38,467 nucleotides of DNA from CAZOWW01 sp964583765. Lineage in GTDB: Bacteria > Actinomycetota > Actinomycetes > Actinomycetales > Kineosporiaceae. How positions within the stretch are numbered: position 1 is the stretch's first letter; each line of letters opens with the position of its first letter. Location: the NCBI GenBank assembly GCA_964583765.1, contig CAZOWW010000047.1:1-38467 (forward strand). Reading direction: 5' to 3'. The position numbers and the translations under genes were made by a program. Positions 24,386 to 30,936 of this stretch are shown here, in pieces. The notes beneath the pieces are model-generated. The model was not told where the DNA came from. It worked only from the letters and a program-made list of their open reading frames with translations, and did not search any database.

Positions 24386-25500
24386 GCCGGCAGGCACGCT
24401 TCCTGTTCGTCCAGATGGTCAGCCTGACCCTGCTCGGTGCGGGGACGGGGGCGCTCGGGGCGGTGCTCGCCCGGGCGAACCTGATCCAGGGCTGGCTGGC
24501 CCTGCTCGCCGGGGCGATCCTCGGCTCGGTCGGCGCGCTCGTGCTGCTGGTCCGCCGGCTGTTCTGGCGGATGGACACCCTGCACCGCAAGCTCCTCACC
24601 AAGTTCGGCCGGGAGCTCCTCTCCTCCCAGCAGCAGGCCGAGCGTGGCCAGCGGCAGGCCGCCACGGCCGCCCACCACGCGCAGGTCGCCGCCCAGCTCG
24701 CCGCGGAGGCCGAACGTCTCGCCCGGCAGGCGACCACCACCCTGCGGGAGAGTGACCGGGTCGCCCAGGAGACGCTGCGCCAGGCCCGGGCAGCCGCGCA
24801 CGACGCCCGTCTGACCGCCTCCCACGTGGTGGAACGACCGGACTTCCCCCAGGTCGAGGCCTTGTTCACGCTGCACTCGGCGTTCCGGCCGCGCGCGCCG
24901 ATGCCCACCAGCCGGGGCTGGGCGGCCTCCCCGGACCTCTGCCTGGAACTGGTGCGGCAGGTACTGACCCGCCGTCCCCGACTGGTCGTCGAGTTCGGCT
25001 CGGGACTCTCGACCCTCTGGCTCGCCTATGCCCTGGAGCAGGTAGGCGAGGGCGCGAAGCTGGTCTCGGTGGACCACGACCCTCACTACGGCGCCCGGAC
25101 CACCGCCGATCTGGAGGCACACGGCCTCACCGACATCGCCGAGGTCCGCATCGCCCCGCTCACCACCACCCCGATGGACGGCGAGTCCGTGCGCTGGTAC
25201 GACCCGACCGTGCTCGCGGATCTCGAGGACATCGACCTCGTCGTCGTCGACGGTCCCCCCGGCAGTACCGCGCCCCAGGCCCGGTACCCCGCCGTCCCGT
25301 TGCTGAGGAACAAGCTCACCTCGGACGCGGTGATCGTCCTCGACGACTGCGAACGGACGGACGAGCGCGCGATCCTCGATCGCTGGCGGACGCTGCTGCC
25401 CGAGAGCGAGCTGTCGATGTTGGAGCACGAGAAGCAGACGGCGGTGCTGCAGCTCTCCCTGCCGGACACGGCCACCGTCACGCCGATCCGGCAGCGATGA
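24382..25500 (+). CDS. membrane-anchored coiled-coil protein with class I SAM methyltransferase-like domain
   Basis: 372 residues from the GTG at 24382, with GGGAG about 9 bases upstream. Two hydrophobic helices (residues about 8-28 and 32-55) form a hairpin, followed by a Gln/Ala-rich coiled coil (QQQAERGQRQAATAAHHAQ and LAAEAERLARQATTTLRESD) to about residue 150. The C-terminal domain has LVVEFGSGLSTLWLAYAL (motif I), SVDHDPHYG (motif II), then IDLVVVDGPPG and AVIVLDDCERTDE, as in class I methyltransferases of the sort found in surface-glycan and lipid modification. The substrate is unknown. The FAD oxidoreductase starts 10 bases downstream, so they are likely co-transcribed. Confidence 0.8.
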   Translation: MSRQARFLFVQMVSLTLLGAGTGALGAVLARANLIQGWLALLAGAILGSVGALVLLVRRLFWRMDTLHRKLLTKFGRELLSSQQQAERGQRQAATAAHHAQVAAQLAAEAERLARQATTTLRESDRVAQETLRQARAAAHDARLTASHVVERPDFPQVEALFTLHSAFRPRAPMPTSRGWAASPDLCLELVRQVLTRRPRLVVEFGSGLSTLWLAYALEQVGEGAKLVSVDHDPHYGARTTADLEAHGLTDIAEVRIAPLTTTPMDGESVRWYDPTVLADLEDIDLVVVDGPPGSTAPQARYPAVPLLRNKLTSDAVIVLDDCERTDERAILDRWRTLLPESELSMLEHEKQTAVLQLSLPDTATVTPIRQR

Positions 25501-25510
25501 GCGCGCCCGG

Positions 25511-27061
25511 ATGACAGCTCCCCTGCCCTCCTGCTGGCCCCCCGGCCGTCCGGTACCCGCGCGGGCCGTGCCGCGAGGGCGGGCAGCCCACGACGAGGCC
25601 GTCCGCCGTTTCCAGACCTCCTTCGCGGCGATCCCGGCGGGTTCCCCGGTGCGCCTGGCGAAGACCACCTCGAACCTCTTCCGCGTCCGCACCACCGCGA
25701 CCACGACCGCCCTGGATCCCGCCGGGCTGGACGGGGTCGTGGACGTCGATCCGCAGCGACGCACCGCGGACGTCCAGGGAATGTGCCGCTACGAGGACCT
25801 CGTGGCCGCGACCCTGCCGCACGGGCTGGTCCCGGCGGTGGTGCCGCAACTGCGCACGATCACCCTGGGCGGGGCGGTCACCGGACTCGGGGTCGAGTCG
25901 GCGTCCTTCCGGGCGGGCCTGCCGCACGAGGCGGTCCGGGAACTCGACGTGCTCACGGGCGACGGGTCGATCGTCACCGCGACCCCTACGGGCGAGCATG
26001 CCGAGCTGTACGCCGCCTTCCCCAACTCGTACGGCTGCCTCGGTTACGCCGTTCGGTTGCGCATCGAACTCGAACCCGCCGAGCCGTACGTGCGTCTGCG
26101 CCACGTGCGGTTCGACCGGCTCCAGGACCTGCAGGACGCGATCGCCCGCGTCTGCGACCGGCACGAGTGGGACGGGACACCGGTGGACTTCGTGGACGGC
26201 GTCGTCTTCGACGCCACGGAGTCCTACCTCACCTTCGGTCGGTGGGCCGGATCGGTGGTCGCCACGAGTGACTACACCGACCAGGCGATCTACTACCGCT
26301 CCCTGCGGGAGCGTGGCCATGACGCGCTGAGCGCCCACGACTACCTGTGGCGCTGGGATACGGACTGGTTCTGGTGCTCGGCCGCGTTCGGGGCACAGCA
26401 TCCGCTCGTGCGCCGCCTCTGGCCGGCCCGGTACCGCCGCAGTGATGTCTTCCACCGGCTGATCCGTCTGGAGGAGCGCTACCGCCCCGTCGCACGCTGG
26501 GACGCCCTGCGCGGCCGTCCGCCCCGCGAGCGGGTGATCCAGGACGTCGAGGTGCCCGGGGAGCGGACCGCGGAGTTCCTGGACCGGTTGCTCACCGAGA
26601 TCCCGCTGCGGCCGGTCTGGGTGTGCCCGCTCCAGTTGCGGGGCAACCCGGCCCACCAGGACTCCCCGAGCGGCCGCGCCACGGGGCTGGCCGGGGAGTC
26701 CACGGGGCTGGCCGGGGAGTCCACGGGGCGGACCGGGCGGACCTCGGGGCCCGCGCAGGTCGACGACGACGCACGCACCTGGCCCCTCTTCCCGCTGCCG
26801 GTGGGGCACCCGCACGTCAACGTCGGTTTCTGGGGCACGGTGCCGATCGCCCCGGGGACACGTGACGGCGAGGTCACCCGTCGGGTGCACGCCGCGGTGG
26901 ACGCGGTGAACGGGCAGGCCTCGCTCTACTCCGACGCCTACTGGGGCGAGGAGGAGTTCCGGGCCCGCTACGGCGGCGAACGCCTGGCCGCGGTCAAGCG
27001 ACGGTACGACCCGCAGAACCGCCTGTCAGACCTGTACACCAAGGTGGTCCGCCGCGGCTGA
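25511..27061 (+). CDS. FAD-binding oxidoreductase, DWARF1/DHCR24-like (10-methyl fatty acid type)
   Basis: 516 residues, ATG at 25511. The PCMH-type FAD domain is clear: VRLAKTTSNLFR, VVDVDPQRRTADVQGMCRYEDL, then QLRTITLGGAVTGLGVESAS with the GGAVTGLG phosphate loop. The C-terminal half (DYLWRWDTDWFWCS, VNVGFWGTVP, RYDPQNRLSDLYTK) matches bacterial relatives of sterol delta-24 reductase. In mycobacteria and relatives such an enzyme (called BfaA or TmsA) reduces a 10-methylene to a 10-methyl fatty acyl chain with NADPH, after methylation by a CFA-like enzyme; that partner is at 29149-30468. An insertion of about 25 residues (ATGLAGESTGLAGESTG) is encoded by a minisatellite and splits the domain before the WPLFPLPVG strand. 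The stop codon overlaps another repeat. Confidence 0.83.
   Translation: MTAPLPSCWPPGRPVPARAVPRGRAAHDEAVRRFQTSFAAIPAGSPVRLAKTTSNLFRVRTTATTTALDPAGLDGVVDVDPQRRTADVQGMCRYEDLVAATLPHGLVPAVVPQLRTITLGGAVTGLGVESASFRAGLPHEAVRELDVLTGDGSIVTATPTGEHAELYAAFPNSYGCLGYAVRLRIELEPAEPYVRLRHVRFDRLQDLQDAIARVCDRHEWDGTPVDFVDGVVFDATESYLTFGRWAGSVVATSDYTDQAIYYRSLRERGHDALSAHDYLWRWDTDWFWCSAAFGAQHPLVRRLWPARYRRSDVFHRLIRLEERYRPVARWDALRGRPPRERVIQDVEVPGERTAEFLDRLLTEIPLRPVWVCPLQLRGNPAHQDSPSGRATGLAGESTGLAGESTGRTGRTSGPAQVDDDARTWPLFPLPVGHPHVNVGFWGTVPIAPGTRDGEVTRRVHAAVDAVNGQASLYSDAYWGEEEFRARYGGERLAAVKRRYDPQNRLSDLYTKVVRRG
26681..26742. repeat. 21-base coding minisatellite in the FAD oxidoreductase gene
   Basis: Two exact 21-base units (26681-26701, 26702-26722; core GGGGCTGGCCGGGGAG) and a decayed third. 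Each encodes about seven residues (TGLAGES), so the frame is kept. Confidence 0.9.
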
Positions 27062-27178
27062 TCGTGCTGGTTCACCACCACCGATCACGCTCAGGCTCGG
27101 TCACCGATCGCGCCTGTCCGATTACCACCGATCGTGCCGGTCCACTGCCCCGATCGTGCTGGCTCACCACCACCGATC
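27060..27178. repeat. repeat family starting on the FAD oxidoreductase stop codon
   Basis: 27060-27086 and 27152-27178 match over 27 bases with one change (GATCGTGCTGG, then CACCACCACCGATC). Shorter relatives (ACCACCGATCGTGC, CACCGATCG) fill the space between. The first copy begins in the TGA at 27059-27061. Confidence 0.85.
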
Positions 27179-27306
27179 GTGTCCACTCCCCGGCCGGGCG
27201 TCCTCCGGCTGCCCGATCAACCCCGCGCCGGACGACGACGATGCCACCAGTTGTATGGCGTCCGTCGGTCACCACGGTCGGTCGGCGTCGGCGGTAGGGA
27301 GGCGAC

Positions 27307-28581
27307 GTGGCGGTTCGCATGGGACCCGGAACGGGCAAGCAGCTCACCCCACTGGTCCCGCAACCGGTGAACGGCACGGTGCACATCGGACGTCAGCCCA
27401 TCTACGGCGCCGATGCGCAGCTGTACGGCTACGAGTTGCTCTTCCGCGACACGGCCTCCTCGACCTCGGCCGAGAGCAACGGGGACCACGCCACCACGGC
27501 GACCATCCTCGCCGCCTTCGCGGAGTTCGATCTGGCCTCCCTGCTCGGCGGACGACCCGGTTTCATCAACCTGACCAGGGCCTTCCTCACCGGGGAACTG
27601 CCGGTACCGTTCGGGCCCCAGGCGGCGATCCTGGAGATCCTGGAGACGATCGCCGTCGACACTCCGGTCATCGCGGGGGCCTACCGGTTGGCCGGTGAGG
27701 GATACCGCCTCGCTCTCGACGACTTCGTCTGGTCTCCGGAGGCGGAACCGCTGCTGGACGTCGCCGACATCGTCAAGATCGACGTCCTGGGACTGGACTG
27801 GGCCAGCGTCGAGGAGACCGCCAAGCACTGCCGCCGGCACGGGGTCTGCCTGCTCGCCGAACGGGTCGAGGACGCCGACATGCTCGTCCGCTGTCAGGAC
27901 GCCGGCTTCACCCTGTTCCAGGGCTACCACCTGGGCCGGCCGCAGGTGCTCTCCGCGGAGACCCTCGCCCCGGCACAGGCGCTGGCTCTCCAGGCGGTGA
28001 GTCGCCTGTCGGACCCCGAGGCCACGGTCGCGGACATCGAGGGACTGTTGCGCCTCGACCCGGCCCTGACCTACCGGCTGCTGCGGATCGCGAATTCCGC
28101 GGCGAGCGGGGTGCGGCGACGTGTCGGTTCGATCCGGGACGCCGTGGTCCTCGTCGGCCTGGCCAGGCTGCGTGCCTGGCTGGTGCTGCTGTCGATGACC
28201 GCGCCGCCGGCCGTGGCGGATCGCCTGGGCGAGGCCCTTGCCCGGGCCCGCACCTGCGAGCTGCTCGGACGCCGGGGCGCGGGCGGGTACCAGGTGCTGC
28301 CGGACATGGCCTTCACCCTCGGGTTGCTGCACGGCATCGCCGAGCTTCTCGGCATCCGCCCGGAGCAATTGCAGGAACGGCTCCCCCCGCTCGCGGGGGA
28401 ACTCGACGCGGCCATGCGCGGGGAATCGGTGCCGCTGCGCCACATCCTGGACGCGGTGCTCGCCTACGAGCGAGGCGATCTGGCCACGCTCAACCGCATG
28501 GCGATGCTCGCGGACGTCGCCTCCGCATACCTGGAGGCCCTCTCCTGGAGTTCCGACACCGCCAGCGCGGTCACGACGTGA
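27307..28581 (+). CDS. degenerate EAL-HDOD signalling protein
   Basis: 424 residues from the GTG at 27307; GGGAGG lies 4 bases upstream. Residues about 25-205 are an EAL-type barrel in which the catalytic EALxR is YELLFR (IGRQPIYGADAQLYGYELLF) and later acidic residues are only partly kept (ALDDFVW, VKIDVL, LLAERVED), so cyclic-di-GMP hydrolysis is unlikely. Residues about 225-420 are HDOD (DPEATVADIEGLLRLDPALTYRLLRIANSA, then RRVGSIRDAVVLVGLARLRAWLVLL and LGLLHGIAELLGI). This is the YuxH/CdgJ layout known from other bacteria, usually a protein-protein signalling module. It stands between the FAD oxidoreductase and the CFA-like methyltransferase on the same strand. Its stop codon lies in the first unit of a 27-base array. 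Confidence 0.9.
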   Translation: MAVRMGPGTGKQLTPLVPQPVNGTVHIGRQPIYGADAQLYGYELLFRDTASSTSAESNGDHATTATILAAFAEFDLASLLGGRPGFINLTRAFLTGELPVPFGPQAAILEILETIAVDTPVIAGAYRLAGEGYRLALDDFVWSPEAEPLLDVADIVKIDVLGLDWASVEETAKHCRRHGVCLLAERVEDADMLVRCQDAGFTLFQGYHLGRPQVLSAETLAPAQALALQAVSRLSDPEATVADIEGLLRLDPALTYRLLRIANSAASGVRRRVGSIRDAVVLVGLARLRAWLVLLSMTAPPAVADRLGEALARARTCELLGRRGAGGYQVLPDMAFTLGLLHGIAELLGIRPEQLQERLPPLAGELDAAMRGESVPLRHILDAVLAYERGDLATLNRMAMLADVASAYLEALSWSSDTASAVTT

Positions 28582-28676
28582 CCACCACCCAACACGGTCA
28601 CGAGGTGACCCTCGGCCAGCACGGTCACGACGTGACCCTCGGCCAGCACGGTCACGAGGTGACCCTCGGCCAGCAC
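28561..28676. repeat. 27-base tandem array, four units, each with a palindrome; covers the EAL-HDOD stop
   Basis: Units at 28561, 28588, 28615 and 28642 and a partial fifth at 28669. Each contains either GTCACGACGTGAC (6+1+6 palindrome; units 1 and 3) or GTCACGAGGTGAC (5+3+5; units 2 and 4), so the two forms alternate. Unit 1 encodes the last residues of the EAL-HDOD protein and its TGA (28579-28581). Confidence 0.95.
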
Positions 28677-28773
28677 AGCTGCCCGGAGACCCAGGCCGAC
28701 TCGATCGCCAGGTGATCCGGGACCGCGGGCACCGCATGGAACGCCCATCCGCCGCGGACCTCCTGCCCGCATC

Positions 28774-28805
28774 GACCGGGACCGGCCTCAGGGCCGGTCC
28801 CGGTC
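28774..28805 (+). terminator. strong hairpin downstream of EAL-HDOD
   Basis: GACCGGGACCGGCC and its exact complement flank a TCAG tetraloop, giving a 14-base-pair perfect stem. It is 193 bases past the stop. Only CTT follows, so there is no real T-tract. Confidence 0.7.
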
Positions 28806-28823
28806 CTTCGTGGACCGCCCGGC

Positions 28824-28869
28824 CCACCCGCCACCACGTTCCCCCCGGCCACCCGCCACCACGTTCCCC
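28824..28869. repeat. 25-base tandem duplication
   Basis: Two adjacent copies (28824-28848 and 28849-28869, the second truncated) share CCACCCGCCACCACGTTCCC-type sequence. Confidence 0.75.
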
Positions 28870-29148
28870 ACCACCAGGCACCGACAGGTTCCTCCGACCA
28901 GCCTCGGTGCCGGCCGCTCCGACCACGCCATGGGTCGCACCCACCGGATGTGTGAACTCGCCGCGTCCGCGGTGCTGCCCAGAGCGACCGCCACCTCGGC
29001 CCCTATGTCCGTCTTCGCGGTATTTCCGAAGGTCTCATCGGATTCCGGTGGCATCGCGGGCGCCGCTGCGTACAGTGGACAGCGGTTGCTGTACCGGTGC
29101 GGGGGACGCGCCTCGACCTCCCGTGCCACGCCACCACCTGGAGGTGCC

Positions 29149-30468
29149 GTGAGCGCTTCGACTTCCCGGCTCGGCGGTCCGGATCTTCGCCGCGAGCCCC
29201 TCGACCTCGCCGGAATCCTGCGCCTGTTGACCGAGGGCCGGATCCCGTTCCGCTTCACCGCCTACGACGGAAGCGCCGAGGGACCCCGCGATGCGGAGAT
29301 CCGCCTGCACCTCCTCACGCCCCGCGGTGCGGCCTATCTCGCCACCGCCCCGGGCACGCTGGGCATGGTTCGGGCCTACGTCGCCGGCGATCTCGTGGTC
29401 CGGGGAGTCCATCCGGGCGACCCCTACCCCCTGATCCGGACCCTCGCCGAGGTGCCATGGCGGCGTCCCGAGCCCCGGGTCCTGGCGCGCGTCCTCCGTG
29501 CACTCGGCCCTGGACGCCTGGTACCCCCGCCGCCACCCCCGCAGGAGGCGCTGCCGGACTGGCGTCGTGCTCTGGAGGGCCTACGCCACACCCGCACCCG
29601 GGACGCCGCGGCCATCGAGCACCACTACGACGTCTCGAACACGTTCTACGAGGCGGTACTCGGTCCGTCGATGACCTACACCTGCGCCTGCTATCCGCAA
29701 CCGTCGGCCTCACTCGAGCAGGCCCAGGAGCACAAGCACGAGCTGATCGCCCAGAAGCTGGGGCTGCGTCCCGGAATGCGGCTGCTGGACGTCGGCTGCG
29801 GCTGGGGCGGCATGGTCCGGCACGCGGTCGTGCACCACGGGGTCACCGCGCTCGGGGTGACGCTTTCCCGCGCCCAGGCGCAGTGGGCCACGGAGCGGAT
29901 CCGGGCCGAGGGGCTGGAGGATCAGGCCGAGGTCCGTCACCTCGACTATCGCGACGTCCAGGAGTCCGGCTTCGACGCGATCAGCTCGATCGGCCTGACC
30001 GAGCACATCGGGGTGCGCAACTACCCCTTCCACTTCGCCTTCCTGCGGGACCGGCTGCGCCCGGGCGGCCGGATGCTCACGCACTGCATCACGCGCCCGG
30101 ACAACCGGCACACCCCGCGGGTGCGTGGCGGTTTCATCGACCGCTACATCTTCCCGGACGGCGAGCTGACGGGGGCCGGCCGCGTGATCACGGCGATCCA
30201 GGACGTCGGGCTGGAGGTGCGGCACGAGGAGAACCTGCGCGAACACTACGCACGGACCCTCGCCGCCTGGTCCACCAACCTGGCGAGCCACTGGGACGAC
30301 TGCGTCGCCGAGGTCGGGGCGCCGACGGCTCAGGTGTGGGGGCTCTACCTGGCGGGGTCCCGGTGGGGGTTCGAGCGACGCCAGGTAGAGCTCCATCAGG
30401 TGCTCTCGGTGCGCCCGCACCGCAACGGCCGCGCGGACTTCCCCTCCAGGCCCGACTGGCAGGGCTGA
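29149..30468 (+). CDS. cyclopropane-synthase-like fatty-acyl methyltransferase (10-methyl fatty acid type)
   Basis: 439 residues from the GTG at 29149, chosen for the GGAGG five bases upstream. An N-terminal domain (LRLLTEGRIPFRFTAYDG, ATAPGTLGMVRAYVAGDLVV) precedes the CFA synthase core: HHYDVSNTFYEAVLGPSMTY, the SAM motif LLDVGCGWGGM, GVTLSRAQAQWATERI, then SIGLTEHIGVRNY with the bicarbonate-binding region and RPGGRMLTHCI. The VSNTFYEAVLGPSMTYTCACYP form is that of enzymes (BfaB/TmsB) that methylate the double bond of oleoyl-phospholipid to a 10-methylene chain, which the FAD oxidoreductase then reduces. It could also be a plain cyclopropane synthase. The stop codon is inside a 41-base tandem duplication. 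Confidence 0.87.
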   Translation: MSASTSRLGGPDLRREPLDLAGILRLLTEGRIPFRFTAYDGSAEGPRDAEIRLHLLTPRGAAYLATAPGTLGMVRAYVAGDLVVRGVHPGDPYPLIRTLAEVPWRRPEPRVLARVLRALGPGRLVPPPPPPQEALPDWRRALEGLRHTRTRDAAAIEHHYDVSNTFYEAVLGPSMTYTCACYPQPSASLEQAQEHKHELIAQKLGLRPGMRLLDVGCGWGGMVRHAVVHHGVTALGVTLSRAQAQWATERIRAEGLEDQAEVRHLDYRDVQESGFDAISSIGLTEHIGVRNYPFHFAFLRDRLRPGGRMLTHCITRPDNRHTPRVRGGFIDRYIFPDGELTGAGRVITAIQDVGLEVRHEENLREHYARTLAAWSTNLASHWDDCVAEVGAPTAQVWGLYLAGSRWGFERRQVELHQVLSVRPHRNGRADFPSRPDWQG

Positions 30469-30541
30469 GCACCCGAACCGCAAGGTGGGACAGCGATCCT
30501 CAGGGCTGAGCACCCGGCCCGCAGGGTGGGGCGGCGATCCT
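30460..30541. repeat. 41-base tandem duplication covering the CFA-like gene stop codon
   Basis: 30460-30500 and 30501-30541 are adjacent copies with five differences, all A in the first copy and G or C in the second. The first contains the TGA at 30466-30468; the second ends on the first base of the convergent gene's stop codon. Confidence 0.92.
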
Positions 30542-30936
30542 CAGCGTCTCACCCGTAGTGCCACGAGCACCGGCCCGCGCCGACCCACGCTCGTCGCTGT
30601 CGCCCCGGTCCCGGACGGCTCCTCCGCCGAGGTCGCGCCGGCGGCACACCCCGATCCGTCCGGTCCCGAGGACTGCGGGCAGCTACCGCAACCCCCGTCC
30701 GGACACCCTGCGACCAGCGTTCGGGCCGCGACCCGGCCGGTCCGCACCAGGTGGGTGATCACCGCGCTCACGACCTCGGCGTCCAACCCGGTGCGCCGGG
30801 CGACCTCCGCCGTGGTCGGGGCACCCGCGGCAAGTTCGTCGAGCACCGCCTGCACCGGACGGTCCCGCGCGGAGCTGCCGTCCGGGGAGGCAGGGTCGAC
30901 CCGTGCCCCGTCAGCCCGCGCCGCAGGCACGCTCAC
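30541..30936 (-). CDS. FeoC-like winged-helix protein with Cys cluster
   Basis: 131 residues. The GTG at 30936 overlaps the TGA of feoB (GTGA), which fixes the start. RPVQAVLDELAAGAPTTAEV, followed by ARRTGLDAEVVSAVITHLVRTGRV, is a small winged helix, and GCPDGGCGSCPQS gives a CxxxxCxxC cluster plus a later Cys, as in FeoC-like iron-sulfur proteins. It probably tunes FeoB activity or stability in response to oxygen or iron. The C-terminal 50 residues are low complexity. Confidence 0.78.
   Translation of the reverse strand: MSVPAARADGARVDPASPDGSSARDRPVQAVLDELAAGAPTTAEVARRTGLDAEVVSAVITHLVRTGRVAARTLVAGCPDGGCGSCPQSSGPDGSGCAAGATSAEEPSGTGATATSVGRRGPVLVALRVRR

Larger units (their letters stand above)
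28582..29148. other. gene-free stretch between the EAL-HDOD and CFA-like genes
   Basis: About 570 bases. It holds the 27-base array, a terminator-like hairpin (28774-28805), a 25-base tandem pair and, from about 29010, somewhat AT-richer sequence with a possible -10 TACAGT at 29071-29076. The CFA-like frame stays open through part of it but codes for no recognisable protein there. Confidence 0.6.

Noticed and set aside
27307..28581. Active cyclic-di-GMP phosphodiesterase
   Set aside because: The EAL catalytic motif is YELLFR and key acidic residues are not all kept, so an enzymatic role is unlikely.
28561..28676. Possible CRISPR array
   Set aside because: The units are directly adjacent with no variable spacers and the palindrome lies within a plain tandem repeat; no cas gene is present.
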